Notes: generated by a model from the sequence alone, not told the origin. Shown: positions 9,707-18,786, counted from the first letter of the stretch. The stretch: DNA of 57,359 nucleotides from Acidobacteriota bacterium (GCA_029569255.1 JAKQUO010000024.1:1-57359); one strand, 5' to 3'. Program-made: numbers and translations.

Positions 9707-10174
9707 TCAGTCCTTTCCCTCGTAACCGGCCGCCGCGTAATACATGGCCCGGTCGAAGAAGACGAGGACCCGGTGCTGGAGGTCCATGGCCTGGTAGAGG
9801 TCGAGGGCGGTGTCCAGCAGCCCCGCGGCCTGGACCTTCGCCCAGAGGAGGCGGCGGATGTGGCAGAGGGAGAGCACGATCTCCGAGAACGGAAAGCCCT
9901 CCCGGCGGCGCTGCCGTCCCAGGGCCGTCCAATAGGTCCGCACCTCCTCCTTGGTCGCCTCGTGGGAGATCCACTTGCCGAGCTGGCTGTAGACGCGATG
10001 GGCCCTCTTGTAGATCTCCTTCTGGTCGAAGCCCTGATAGCTCGGCATCCTCGGATCGCGGCGGATGTCCTCGACGTAGCGGACGGTCAGCTCGTCGGCG
10101 TTGAGCTCGATCAGGTCGACCAGTCTGCGGGAGGCCGTCGACTCGAAAAAGAGGTCTTCGCCGGAGTCCAGCAC
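9707..10174 (-). CDS. RsbRD N-terminal-like (globin-fold sensor-like) protein
   Basis: A 155-residue helical soluble protein with no signal peptide. The segment ELTVRYVEDIRRDPRMPSY followed by KEIYKRAHRVYSQLGKWI resembles the RsbRD N-terminal domain, found ahead of STAS or other signalling modules. Here it stands alone, without any output domain. The GTG start at 10174 has the strong ribosome-binding site GAGGAGAGGGG. A possible promoter lies just upstream. It precedes hemW by 40 bases and may be co-transcribed with it. The domain call is from memory of the motif and is moderate; the gene itself is well supported. Confidence 0.6.
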   Translation of the reverse strand: MLDSGEDLFFESTASRRLVDLIELNADELTVRYVEDIRRDPRMPSYQGFDQKEIYKRAHRVYSQLGKWISHEATKEEVRTYWTALGRQRRREGFPFSEIVLSLCHIRRLLWAKVQAAGLLDTALDLYQAMDLQHRVLVFFDRAMYYAAAGYEGKD

Positions 10175-10195
10175 GATACCCCTCTCCTCGGCCTA

Positions 10196-10224
10196 AGATT
10201 AGCACGACCCGGCCCGTCTGTCAA
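10196..10224 (-). promoter_or_regulatory. Candidate promoter for the RsbRD-N-like gene
   Basis: On the minus strand a perfect TTGACA (10219-10224) is followed after exactly 17 bases by TAATCT (10196-10201). Transcription would begin about 15 bases before the GTG at 10174. The -35 is consensus but the -10 is weak. Confidence 0.45.
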
Positions 10225-10322
10225 CACTAAAAAAACCGGCGGGCGGACCCGGGCCAGGCCTTCCACGGCGCCCGGTGCGGGGAATCGAGTCGGCGGGAGA
10301 AAGCGCCACCCCGGCCCTGTCT

Positions 10323-12623
10323 TCAGGGGCGGATGGAGAGCGTGAGCTTGATGACCCCGCGCTCGCCCAGCGGCACGAACCGGCCCAGGGGGTCCCAGGA
10401 CCGCCCCCAGTTCTTGTTGTAGACGAGGTAGACCTCGTTCCCCGGGGTGATCTGCCAGCGCAGCCGGGCGTTCCAGCCCAAGCTGTCCGTGATGTCGTCG
10501 TACTGGATGTAGTTCAGGAAGCCGATGTCGGGCGAGAGGAAGAAGTCGGCCTTGAGCTGATAGACGTTCTGGCTGAAGTCCCCCTGGGGCATCCGCCCCC
10601 GGACGAGGTTGGCGTTGAAGGCCAGGCTGGCGTAGCCCTTGAGCTTCAGCGTCAGCCCCAGGTTGATGTCGTCGTAGTGGCCGGAATAGAACCGGCCGAA
10701 ATGATAGCCCGCGTCGGCCACGACCGGCCGGTGGCCGGCCGACTGAGCGCTGACCATGACGTTCGTGAAATCGTACGGTCCGGCCGGGAGCACGACCCCC
10801 TCGGCGATCTCGAAGTCGTAGGGCAGGACGTCGCGGGAGGATTCGATGTTGACGCCGAGCGTCTCGCCGCTCTGCGTCCGGAAGCTCAGCGGCGTGAACC
10901 GGAGCATCCGCGTCTCGAGGGCGCCGGCGAGGTCCCAGTAGTAGTCGGCGCTGGCGCTGAGGAAGAACTGGCGGACGGCCCTCGCCAGGACGCCCCCCCG
11001 GGGCCGGGGCTGGAAACCGGCCATGACGAAGCCCGTCTGGATGCCCTGCCGCATCATGAACCCCAGGCCGGGGTCGAGCGCCTCGCCGTAGTAGGCGTAG
11101 GTCGTCTGGACGTTCCAGAGGTTGTTCGGGTAATTGGCCCGGAACCCGAAGCCGTGGCGGCGTCCCTCCTCCCGCGTGTTCCAGTTGTAGACGCCCCAGG
11201 CGGCCAGCATGATGTTCTTGTCGCCCAGGAACCGCGACGACGAGTAGTTGACGTCGAACCCGGCCAGGGTGTTCCTCTCCCCCGTCGGGCTGCCGTTGGT
11301 GAAGATGAGCCCGACCTTGCTCTCGGAGAAGATGTTCTGGGTGACGCGGGCGGCGAACATGTTCTGGCCGCCGACCCGCCCGCCGCCTGAAAGCGTGAAC
11401 GCCCCCGTCTGGACGTCGAGCACGGACAGGTTCGTGTCGCCGATCTTGCCGTAGAGCTTGCTCCCGAACCGGACCGGGACCTGCGAGCCCTGGAAAAGCC
11501 CGATCCGCCGGCTGAAGAACGGCGTGAAGCTGAAGCTCGAGCTGAAGCTGAAGACCTCCGAGCCCTCCAGGAAGAACATCCGCTTCTCCGGGAAGAAGAG
11601 CGGGAAGCGGGTCAGGTTGATGCGCCGCTCGTCCACCTCGGTCTCGGCGAAGTCCATGTTGAAGCTGGCCACGCCGACCAGGCTCGGGGTGAAGCTCTTG
11701 TAGAGGTCGAACCCGCCGTCGATCCCGGCCTCGATCCCGTCCGGCCGGACGGGATCGAGCGGGTCCTTGGCCGCCGACCCGAGGCCGTAGGGCCGGAAGG
11801 TGATCCCCAACCCCTGCCTGATCCCCTCGATCCCCTGCAGGGACGCCGCTTCGTTGGGGTTGTAGAAGTTGCTGTCCAGGGTCGTGCCCGAGAGCCGGTT
11901 CGTCTCCTGCTTCCGGGCGATCGTCCGCTCGATGTTGATGCCCCAGACAGATAGGCCCGGCTTGAACGAGATCGTCTTGAACGGGATGCGGATCTCGGTC
12001 GACCAGCCCCCGTCGAGGCGCCGGCTCTTGGCCTCCCAGATCCCGTCCCAGTTGAGGCTGGAGCTGCCGGCGTAGACCAGGCCCTCGCCGCGGGCGCCGC
12101 GCGGGTTGACGAAGAAGAGGTAGGCGTTGCGCTTGTCCTGGAACGGGTCGAGGAGGACCCGCACGAGGTCGTCGCTCGAGGACGACATGCCTCCGTAGCG
12201 TCCCCAGCCGCCGCCGTAGCCCATCATGCCGCCCCCGCCGCCGCCGCTCCCTCCGTCGCGGGCCATCGAGTTGGCCGAGATGCGGCCGGGCTCGCTGTCG
12301 AAGCACATCACGCCGACATAGAGGTTGTGGTCGTCGTAGAGGACACGGGCCTCGGTCCGCTCGCTCGGGTCTTCGCCGGGCCGCGGCTCGACCATGCGGA
12401 ACCCGTCGATCGCCGGGGCCGCCCCCCAGGCGGGATCGTCGAGGAGGCCGTCGATCCGGGGCGCCTCCGCCGTCCGCACGGCCTTGAGCTCGACAGCGGG
12501 CCCGGCCGCGCGCGCGGCGGCGACCGCGGCCCCGGCGGCCAAGAGCAGCCCGGGCGCGAGCAGGGCGAACAGGGCGGGCAGGGCCCTGCGGACGGGCGAG
12601 GCCGCGTTCTCGTGTCTCGGCAT
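10323..12623 (-). CDS. DUF5916 outer-membrane protein with N-terminal CBM9-like domain
   Basis: A 766-residue secreted protein. A long hydrophobic signal region (PALFALLAPGLLLAAGAAVAA) is followed by the carbohydrate-binding-9-like start APRIDGLLDDPAWGAAPAIDGF near residues 55-75. A glycine-rich loop follows (GGSGGGGGGMMGYGGG). The rest has alternating aromatic/polar strands, for example RFPLFFPEKRMFFLEGSEVF, typical of the DUF5916 barrel; GVIKLTLSIRP is a barrel-like C-terminus. The ATG at 12623 has AAGGAG upstream. The family is common in Bacteroidota, Acidobacteriota and relatives. Its substrate is unknown, although the CBM9-like part suggests glycans. Confidence 0.85.
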   Translation of the reverse strand: MPRHENAASPVRRALPALFALLAPGLLLAAGAAVAAARAAGPAVELKAVRTAEAPRIDGLLDDPAWGAAPAIDGFRMVEPRPGEDPSERTEARVLYDDHNLYVGVMCFDSEPGRISANSMARDGGSGGGGGGMMGYGGGWGRYGGMSSSSDDLVRVLLDPFQDKRNAYLFFVNPRGARGEGLVYAGSSSLNWDGIWEAKSRRLDGGWSTEIRIPFKTISFKPGLSVWGINIERTIARKQETNRLSGTTLDSNFYNPNEAASLQGIEGIRQGLGITFRPYGLGSAAKDPLDPVRPDGIEAGIDGGFDLYKSFTPSLVGVASFNMDFAETEVDERRINLTRFPLFFPEKRMFFLEGSEVFSFSSSFSFTPFFSRRIGLFQGSQVPVRFGSKLYGKIGDTNLSVLDVQTGAFTLSGGGRVGGQNMFAARVTQNIFSESKVGLIFTNGSPTGERNTLAGFDVNYSSSRFLGDKNIMLAAWGVYNWNTREEGRRHGFGFRANYPNNLWNVQTTYAYYGEALDPGLGFMMRQGIQTGFVMAGFQPRPRGGVLARAVRQFFLSASADYYWDLAGALETRMLRFTPLSFRTQSGETLGVNIESSRDVLPYDFEIAEGVVLPAGPYDFTNVMVSAQSAGHRPVVADAGYHFGRFYSGHYDDINLGLTLKLKGYASLAFNANLVRGRMPQGDFSQNVYQLKADFFLSPDIGFLNYIQYDDITDSLGWNARLRWQITPGNEVYLVYNKNWGRSWDPLGRFVPLGERGVIKLTLSIRP

Positions 12624-12748
12624 TCGGTCGTCTCCTTGGGTCACCCGGGCGGGCGGGCGGAATGCGGCATAAGAGTATTGGACGAGGACGGCGCTTTTTA
12701 CTTCCCCGCCGGGCGAACCTCGCCTCGGCCGACCTGTTCGGCGCGCCC

Positions 12749-13408
12749 TTACGCCGGAGGGCGGGCGTTCGGCTTGCGCCCGACCGCGAAGGAAGCCCCG
12801 ATGGCGCCCAGCCCGAGCACCAAGAAAACCGCCGCCGCCCCGAGCAGAGGCGCTCTCGAGGACCCCGAGCCGCCCTTCGGCATGACGTAGCTGACGACCT
12901 TCTTGGAGGCGTCGTACTTGGCCTGGGTCGCCTGGGCCGGGAGCTGGAGGCGGCTGTTGCCGCGGATGGTGCCCATCTGGTTCGAGGCGGTCTCGTTGAA
13001 GTAGACGATCTTCTTGGCCTCGTCGAGGTTGCTGAAGACGGCCTCGGGGGCCACCTCGACCTCCCAGCGGTTGCCCAGGTTCCTGGCCGCGCCGAGCATC
13101 CTGATGTTGAAGATCACGGTGCGGCCGGAGTCGTCCCAATCGGCCTTCTGCTCGGCCACTTCGACGCCGGCCCGGTTCGAGGCCAGGTCGCGCGTCAGGA
13201 GATAGAGGTTGCTCACGCTGTTGCGGAGCATCTGGTATCGGTCCATGGGCAGGGTCAGCTTCAGCGCCACGACCATGTCGCCGACGGGCGACAGGGTGAA
13301 AGTGCCGTCGTAGCCGATGTCCTGGGCCTGAAGCGCCGCGCCCCCGAGGAGGGCGATCCCGAGCGCCGCCGCGACCGCGAGATGACGAAAGATCCCAAGG
13401 TTCTTCAT
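12749..13408 (-). CDS. Secreted, C-terminally membrane-anchored protein of unknown function
   Basis: 219 residues with an N-terminal signal peptide (FRHLAVAAALGIALLGGAALQAQ) and a single hydrophobic segment near the C-terminus (PLLGAAAVFLVLGLGAIGAS) followed by a short basic tail. The middle part (about residues 30-170) looks like a beta-rich domain with no motif I recognise. The architecture suggests a periplasmic domain held in the inner membrane. It lies 20 bases downstream of the transglutaminase-like gene on the same strand, so the two are very likely one operon and may form a functional pair. Confidence 0.8.
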   Translation of the reverse strand: MKNLGIFRHLAVAAALGIALLGGAALQAQDIGYDGTFTLSPVGDMVVALKLTLPMDRYQMLRNSVSNLYLLTRDLASNRAGVEVAEQKADWDDSGRTVIFNIRMLGAARNLGNRWEVEVAPEAVFSNLDEAKKIVYFNETASNQMGTIRGNSRLQLPAQATQAKYDASKKVVSYVMPKGGSGSSRAPLLGAAAVFLVLGLGAIGASFAVGRKPNARPPA

Positions 13409-13428
13409 GGCTTCGCTCCTCTCCCGCC

Positions 13429-15042
13429 TCACTGGCGCTCCAGGGCCAGGGAGGCCGTGACGCCCATCGCGTTGGCGAACTGTCCCTGCATGCCGCGCCC
13501 GCCCGCGACGACTTGGAGCGCGACGCGGTAGGGCAGGCCCTGCGCGGGCATCATCATCCCGTCGATCGAGACCTGGGCCTGCTGGCAAACGGCCTGGACG
13601 TTCACACCGTCGAAGGTGCCCTGGAAGGGGTTCTGTTCCTGGACCTGGTGCATCATCCCGTCCTGGCCCATCTGTTGATAGCTGAAGCGGAAGACGAGCT
13701 GGACCTGGCTGCCCTGCTGGGCGACCTGGCAGAGGCCGGTCATGGATTGCCCGGTGGGCAGGTGGATGACGCAGGCCCAGTTGCCGGTCAGGGCCGCAGC
13801 GCCCGGGCCGACCTGTTGCTGGCCCCCGCCTCCCCCTCCTCCCCCGGCGGGGGCCCGCCGCGTGGCCGGCGCCCCGCGCTCGGCCAATTCCATGACGCCC
13901 CACTTCTCGAGGATGTCCGGGGGCAGCGGATCGAGCTCGGGATTGCCCACGCCGGCCGTCCAGAAGGCCCGGACGTCGACGAGGTTGTATCGGCCGTTGG
14001 AGGTGACCTTCTTCCAGGTCTCGAGGGCGCTCTTGTTGGCCTCGGCGAAGTCCATGCTCTTGGCGTAGCCGTCGCCGACCCCCGTGGCCTCGACCGGCAG
14101 GAACTGGCCGCTCCGGGGCAGCCGGGCCATCGGGAAGCAGTGGCCGTCCAGGCTGACCAGGTAGGGCTCGATGTTGACCGAGTTCATCATCGAGGCCATC
14201 AGGATGGCCAGGTCGATGCAGGTGCCGCTGCGCTTCTCGATCGTGTCCCGCGGGAACTGGAGGCTCTGCACCGACTTGATGTCATAGGACAGGGACGGGT
14301 CCTGGAGGTTGGCCGGGTGCTGGTAGCTGATGTGGATCGTCCGCATCATCTCGTAGAGCTCGGCCAGGACCCGGACGCAGCTCTCGTCGCTCTCGGAGGC
14401 CCCGAGGCCCCCGGCCTTCTTGTTGGCCATGGACGCCAGCCGCCCGACGACGGCGTCGTCGCTGCGGGAGACCCAGGCGGCCATGAGGGGATAGTTGGTG
14501 TCGTCGTCCTGGAACGCGCCCGACCGCTCTCCCGCGGTCATGTCGGAGAACAGGAACTCGTGGCGGCTCATCATGGTCAGACGGCGCGAATCCGTGAGCG
14601 TGTTCTTCTTGCCCGAGGCGTCGACGTACTCGTACTCGAGATACATGTCGGCCGGGGCCCGGCTGGTCAGCCGGGCCGCCTGGGCCGTGAAGATCGGGTG
14701 ATAGAGGTCGACGACCGTCTGGCCGGGTTCGAGGGCGGGGTAGCGGTGCCAGTTGCTCCAGTCGGATTCGGCGTACTCGGAGACCCGGTAGTGGACGCGG
14801 AGGTCGGTGATGCGTCCCCCGGTCTGGTTGCGGAAGACCGACTTGGCCAGCCACATCGGCACCGGGCAATCCGGGGCGCCGTAGGCTTTATAGGCGCCGC
14901 CGATGACCCGGTCCTTGAACTTCAGGTCCAGGGCCAGCTCCCCCTTGGCCCCGCCGGGGCCCAGCAATAGCGCCAGGGCGCCAAGGACGAGACCCAGACC
15001 GGCCAGGACGCCGCCGGCGAGCCGCAGGACCGAGGGTTTCAT
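13429..15042 (-). CDS. Secreted transglutaminase-like protein
   Basis: 537 residues. The start at 15042 follows GGGAGAAG and begins a signal peptide or anchor (LAGGVLAGLGLVLGALALLLG). The transglutaminase-like core is around residues 270-360: the likely catalytic Cys is in IEKRSGTCIDLAILMASMM, the likely His in LDGHCFPMA, and FLPVEATGVG would hold the third position. An N-terminal beta domain of about 200 residues precedes it. A Gly-rich linker near residue 400 leads to a C-terminal beta domain rich in Gln and Met. Bacterial members can be cysteine proteases or cross-linkers; the sequence does not decide. It lies in one operon with the small membrane-anchored protein downstream. Confidence 0.82.
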   Translation of the reverse strand: MKPSVLRLAGGVLAGLGLVLGALALLLGPGGAKGELALDLKFKDRVIGGAYKAYGAPDCPVPMWLAKSVFRNQTGGRITDLRVHYRVSEYAESDWSNWHRYPALEPGQTVVDLYHPIFTAQAARLTSRAPADMYLEYEYVDASGKKNTLTDSRRLTMMSRHEFLFSDMTAGERSGAFQDDDTNYPLMAAWVSRSDDAVVGRLASMANKKAGGLGASESDESCVRVLAELYEMMRTIHISYQHPANLQDPSLSYDIKSVQSLQFPRDTIEKRSGTCIDLAILMASMMNSVNIEPYLVSLDGHCFPMARLPRSGQFLPVEATGVGDGYAKSMDFAEANKSALETWKKVTSNGRYNLVDVRAFWTAGVGNPELDPLPPDILEKWGVMELAERGAPATRRAPAGGGGGGGGQQQVGPGAAALTGNWACVIHLPTGQSMTGLCQVAQQGSQVQLVFRFSYQQMGQDGMMHQVQEQNPFQGTFDGVNVQAVCQQAQVSIDGMMMPAQGLPYRVALQVVAGGRGMQGQFANAMGVTASLALERQ

Positions 15043-15165
15043 GATCTTCTCCCGAGGAAGAGATCGCACAAAACCGCGCACCAAGACGTGGTCATGGATT
15101 CCTCCTGTTCCGATTGGCCTTATATTCCTTGAAGACCGGGGGGCTTGTCAAGGCTCTCCGCGGCC

Positions 15166-15227
15166 GGCCCGCGCCGGCCCGCGCGCGGCCCGCGCCGGTT
15201 GACAACCCCCGGGGCCTGACTTACACT
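15166..15227 (+). promoter_or_regulatory. Promoter of the PDZ membrane-protein gene with upstream direct repeats
   Basis: A consensus TTGACA at 15199-15204 is separated by 17 bases from TACACT at 15222-15227, 18 bases before the ATG at 15246. Immediately upstream, GGCCCGCGCCGG occurs twice (15166-15177 and 15187-15198), 21 bases start to start. That is two helical turns, and the second copy touches the -35. The promoter is convincing. The repeats could be an activator site or just GC-rich simple sequence. Confidence 0.6.
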
Positions 15228-15245
15228 CGGGCCGGGTCCGAGGCC

Positions 15246-17126
15246 ATGACCGCCAGTCCTACCGCGAACGCCGCCGGCGGCGCGCCGCCCCGCGGCCCGA
15301 AGCCGGCTCTCCCGAGGATCGCCGCCCTGGCCGTCCTGGCGCTCACGGCCGTCCTCATCGCCGTCTCCGTCCCGGTCGATCTCCGGCGCCAGCGCGCCGT
15401 GAGCCTCGGCGGCTTGGAAGGCGAGGCCGCGGCCTCGGGCGAGGTGGCCGTCACCAGGGTCGCTCCCGGCTCCCCTTCGGCCCGGGCCGGGGTCCGGCCC
15501 GGCGACGTCCTGGTCGCCGTCGAAGGCCGGGCCCTGAAGGACGACCCCGCGGCCGGCCGGCTCCTCGAGGGGCGGGCCGGGACGTCCGTCGCCGTGACCG
15601 TCAGGACGGGAGACGCCGGGCCGCGCACGCTGGTGATCGCCCGCTCCCCCGAGCCGGGCAGCGTCGCCGAGCGGCTGGGCGCCCTGGGCATCGGCATCGA
15701 GACCATCATCGGCTGCCTCGTCGTCCTGGACGTCGTCGTCCTGCTGGTGTATCTGGGGGTCGCCGTGGTCCTTCTCGCGCGCGGGCGCGGCACGGCGCTG
15801 ACCGCCTTCGCCGCCGCCGCCTTGGCCCTGTTCGGCGCCGCGGCCACGACCAGCATGCAGGTCCTGGCCAACGAGCCCACGGCCTGGGGCAGGCTGGCGG
15901 CCGTGCTGGTGCCGACCGGCTTCGCCGCGGCCTTCACCTTCCTCGGCTTCCTCTATCCGAACGGCCGCTGGGTGCCGCGTTCCGGACGCCTCCTGGCCGG
16001 GCTCGTCTGGGCCTGGACGGCGGCCCAGTGGGTCTGGCCCGCGGCCCGGCCGGGGAGCTGGGGCCCGCTTCCGGCCCTGGCCGTCTACATGCTGATGATC
16101 GTCGCCATGTTCGCCGCCCAGGTCCGCCGCTACCGGCGCGCCGCCTCGCCGGCCGAACGGGAGCAGATCAAGTGGTTCGTCCTGGCCCTGGCCACGGTCG
16201 TCGTCGGCTACGCCCTCTCCCAGGGGGCCGCGCTGGCCATCCAGGCGCTGGGCCGCAGGCCGGGCGGCGCGCCGTGCGCCGTCGTCCTCGTCCTCTGGCA
16301 GGTCAGCACGCTCGGCTACCAAATCCCCTACGCCCTCCTGGCCGTGGCCATCGGGCTGGCCCTCCTCAAGCACCGGCTCTGGGACGTCGACATCGTCATC
16401 AACAAGTCGCTCGTCTACAGCGCCCTGACGACGCTGCTGGCCGTCATGAGCGCCATCGTCCTGCCGCTCGTGAACAGGCTGCTGGCCGGGCTCGTCGGCC
16501 GCGTCTCGTCGTTCCTCGCCCTGGCCGTCACGGCCGCGTTCCCTATCCTGGCCTTCAACCCGCTGCGGATGCGCCTCCAGCGCCTGGTCGACCGCAGGAT
16601 GAAGCCGGAGGACGTCACGTTCGACGAGACCGCCGACAAGCTCGACCTGGAGGTCCGGGCGCTCTTCCCCGAAGAGAAGCTGCTGGCGACCCTGCTGGAG
16701 TCCGTGGCCGCGCAGCTGAGCCTCGCCTCGGCGGCCGTCTACGCGCCCGGCCCCGGCGGGAAGCTCGTCCTGGCCCGCGAAGCGCCGGACGGGTCCGGGT
16801 CCCCTCCCGACCTCCTTCTCGACGGCGGGACCCGGGACAAGCTGTCCGGGGGGCAGGTGGTCGCGACGGAGGACAGCCCGGATTTCTCCTTCCTCGTCCC
16901 GCTCGTCGCGGACCGGGCGGCCGCCGGCGGGCTCGACGGGGTCCTGGCGCTCGGCCGGAGACCGGACGGCCGGGGCTACACGACGCCCTTGGAGCGCGGC
17001 CTGCGCGAATTGGGGCTCCAGGCCGGCCGGGCGCTCTATGTGACCCGGCTCCGCGAGGCCAACCGCCCGGCGGTCGAGGACCGGCTAGACAGGCTCGAGC
17101 GCGCGGTCGCCTCGCTCAAGCCCTAG
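15246..17126 (+). CDS. PDZ, multi-TM and GAF-like membrane protein (sensor-like, no kinase)
   Basis: 626 residues. One N-terminal membrane helix (PRIAALAVLALTAVLIAVSV) precedes a periplasmic PDZ domain at about residues 55-135 (VAPGSPSARAGVRPGDVLVA). Six to eight hydrophobic helices follow to about residue 400, with the cytoplasmic landmark KHRLWDVDIVINKSLVYSALT. The last 200 residues form a soluble GAF-like domain and a short helix. The membrane part resembles input regions of some histidine kinases and SpoIIE phosphatases, but no HisKA, HATPase or phosphatase motif is present. The protein is either a stand-alone sensor or needs a partner. It ends 4 bases into the convergent radical SAM gene. 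Confidence 0.72.
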   Translation: MTASPTANAAGGAPPRGPKPALPRIAALAVLALTAVLIAVSVPVDLRRQRAVSLGGLEGEAAASGEVAVTRVAPGSPSARAGVRPGDVLVAVEGRALKDDPAAGRLLEGRAGTSVAVTVRTGDAGPRTLVIARSPEPGSVAERLGALGIGIETIIGCLVVLDVVVLLVYLGVAVVLLARGRGTALTAFAAAALALFGAAATTSMQVLANEPTAWGRLAAVLVPTGFAAAFTFLGFLYPNGRWVPRSGRLLAGLVWAWTAAQWVWPAARPGSWGPLPALAVYMLMIVAMFAAQVRRYRRAASPAEREQIKWFVLALATVVVGYALSQGAALAIQALGRRPGGAPCAVVLVLWQVSTLGYQIPYALLAVAIGLALLKHRLWDVDIVINKSLVYSALTTLLAVMSAIVLPLVNRLLAGLVGRVSSFLALAVTAAFPILAFNPLRMRLQRLVDRRMKPEDVTFDETADKLDLEVRALFPEEKLLATLLESVAAQLSLASAAVYAPGPGGKLVLAREAPDGSGSPPDLLLDGGTRDKLSGGQVVATEDSPDFSFLVPLVADRAAAGGLDGVLALGRRPDGRGYTTPLERGLRELGLQAGRALYVTRLREANRPAVEDRLDRLERAVASLKP

Positions 17127-18190
17127 CCCCGCCTCCGGCGGTCCCGGCGGCCGCGGGCGATCTCGCAGAGATAGGGCGCCGGCTCGGTCAGGGTGCCGGT
17201 CTCCAGCATCGACCAGGCGGGACAGCGTCCGCAGTCGGCCCGGGCGTCGCAGGCCCGGCACTCGGCCGAGGCCGGCGGCGCGGCCTCGACGTAGCCCGTG
17301 ACGCGCGCCCAGGCCTCGGCGAAACCGGTCTGAAGGGGCCGGGCCGCGGGCTCGGCCAGGAGCGAGCAGACGTTCATCTCCCCGGCCGGGTTGACGACGA
17401 AAGCGGCCCGGCCGGCCCGGCAGTAGAAGTTTTCGCCCGCGGCGGCCCCGGCCTCCCGGAGGGCCCGTTCCGTCCCGTCGTCGGCCGAGGCCCGGTCCTC
17501 GCTCTCGAGGGCCAGGCCTTCGGCCGCCGACAGGCGGCACTCCTCCGCGCTCGACGGGCCCCCGTCGGGGCGCCGGGCGAGGAGCCAGCTCGCCGAGAAC
17601 GGGACGCCCCACTCGCCGGCCATCCGCCGCATGGCCTCGAGCTCGTGGGCGTTCCGCCGCGTCAGCGTGGTCTTGAGCGCGAGCGGCACGCCGCGGGACA
17701 CCAGGGCCTCGATCCCGGCCGTCGCGGCGGCGAAGCTGCCCGGCGTCGCGGTCACCGCGTCCGCCGTGGCCGCGGTCGCCCCGTAGAGGGTGATCTCGGT
17801 CCGGCTGGCCGGGGCCCGGGCCAGGCGGTCCGCGACCTCCGGGGTGATCAGGGTGCCGTTGGTGTACAGGGCCAGGACGAGGCCCATCCGGGTCAACGGC
17901 TCGTAGATGTCGAAGAAGTCGCGGCGGAGGAAGATCTCGCCGCCGGTGAGGAGCAGGAAGACCATGCCGCTCTCGGCGGCCCGGCGGGCCAGCTCCAGCC
18001 AGTCGGACGCGGCGAGCTCGCCGGCGTCCGCCGTCCCCTCCCCCGCCCCCCGACGGATATAGCACATGCGGCAGGCGAGGTCGCAGCGGCTGGTCAGCTC
18101 GAACGTGCCGTGGGCGGGCTGGCGCACGGCCGCGGCGCGCCGGAGCAGCGACCTCACCAGCGCGCCGTAATCCGCGGCCGCCCCCGTCAC
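17123..18190 (-). CDS. SPASM radical SAM peptide-modifying enzyme
   Basis: 355-residue radical SAM protein. The AdoMet cluster motif CDLACRMC is at residues 36-43, with LLTGGE as the SAM-binding glycine motif. The C-terminus has a full SPASM pattern for two auxiliary clusters: C-x12-G-x4-C, then CRAC-x5-CGRC, then a last Cys in PYLC. Such enzymes install thioether or C-C links on ribosomal peptides. The GTG at 18190 overlaps the stop of the PqqD-like gene (GTGA), indicating tight coupling. An earlier in-frame ATG would lie inside that gene and encodes only Arg/Pro/Gly-rich sequence. The precursor two genes upstream is its likely substrate. Confidence 0.9.
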   Translation of the reverse strand: MTGAAADYGALVRSLLRRAAAVRQPAHGTFELTSRCDLACRMCYIRRGAGEGTADAGELAASDWLELARRAAESGMVFLLLTGGEIFLRRDFFDIYEPLTRMGLVLALYTNGTLITPEVADRLARAPASRTEITLYGATAATADAVTATPGSFAAATAGIEALVSRGVPLALKTTLTRRNAHELEAMRRMAGEWGVPFSASWLLARRPDGGPSSAEECRLSAAEGLALESEDRASADDGTERALREAGAAAGENFYCRAGRAAFVVNPAGEMNVCSLLAEPAARPLQTGFAEAWARVTGYVEAAPPASAECRACDARADCGRCPAWSMLETGTLTEPAPYLCEIARGRRDRRRRG

Positions 18191-18453
18191 GGTTCGAGCA
18201 GTCCCTTCCGCCCGAGGTCGTCGAGGAAGGACCGGACATCGGCCAGGACGCGCGCCGGGTCGGCCTCGAACCGGCGGGCCAGCGCCGCGGCCAGTTCCTC
18301 GGCCGTGCGGTCTTCGGCCAGGAGCTCCCACACCTGGCGCCCCGCGGCGTTGAGGACGATCAGCGCGTTCGCGTCCTTGACCCGGGGGCCGAGCGGGACG
18401 AGGAGGTCCTGGCCCCCGACGCGCTGCAGCCGGAAATCCTGGCTCCGTCTCAT
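18187..18453 (-). CDS. PqqD-like RiPP recognition protein
   Basis: 88 residues. The pattern KDANALIVLNAAGRQVWELL-x-DRTAEELAAALARRF, then DVRSFLDDLGRKGLLE, is the PqqD/RRE fold: a short beta hairpin followed by winged helices. Stand-alone PqqD-like proteins bind the leader of a ribosomal peptide and present it to the radical SAM enzyme. No strong Shine-Dalgarno precedes the ATG, consistent with translation from the upstream precursor message. It sits 110 bases downstream of the precursor gene and overlaps the radical SAM start by 4 bases. Confidence 0.87.
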   Translation of the reverse strand: MRRSQDFRLQRVGGQDLLVPLGPRVKDANALIVLNAAGRQVWELLAEDRTAEELAAALARRFEADPARVLADVRSFLDDLGRKGLLEP

Positions 18454-18563
18454 GGGCTGCCGGAGAGGGGGACGCTCACGCGAACGTCACCCCCGTCGAC
18501 GCGGACCCCGCTCTTCCCCCGGGCCGCGCCCCGTCCGGCGCCGGCCCGGCGGGCGCTTCCGGA

Positions 18564-18719
18564 TCACTCCGTCAGGCCGCAGACCTGGATCGACGAGAAG
18601 TTGCAGCCGCCGACGCGAGACGAAAGCTCGACGCGGACGACCGCGGCTTCGGGCGCCTCGTAAGGCTCCTTGCCGGCGGCGGGCTCGTGACCGTCCCTGG
18701 TCAGGTTCGTGTCTTCCAT
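18564..18719 (-). CDS. Putative RiPP precursor peptide, 51 residues, two-cysteine core
   Basis: Short gene with the strong ribosome-binding site AGAGGAGGT before the ATG at 18719. The leader is acidic and contains KEPYEAPEAAVVRVEL, the Y-x-x-P-x(3)-V type motif I associate with leaders recognised by PqqD-like proteins. The C-terminal core is GGCNFSSIQVCGLTE, with Cys39 and Cys47 seven residues apart behind a Gly-Gly at 37-38 that could be the processing site. It is followed on the same strand by the PqqD-like and SPASM radical SAM genes and preceded by its own promoter. Size, leader motif, cysteine spacing and neighbours together make a RiPP precursor the best explanation. Modification type (thioether, sactipeptide or ranthipeptide style) is inferred. 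Confidence 0.82.
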   Translation of the reverse strand: MEDTNLTRDGHEPAAGKEPYEAPEAAVVRVELSSRVGGCNFSSIQVCGLTE

Positions 18720-18786
18720 GACAGTCGACCTCCTCTGCCGTTCAGGAATTCAAGGCCGGAGCGTTCCCCCTGGCCTAAACATGAGC

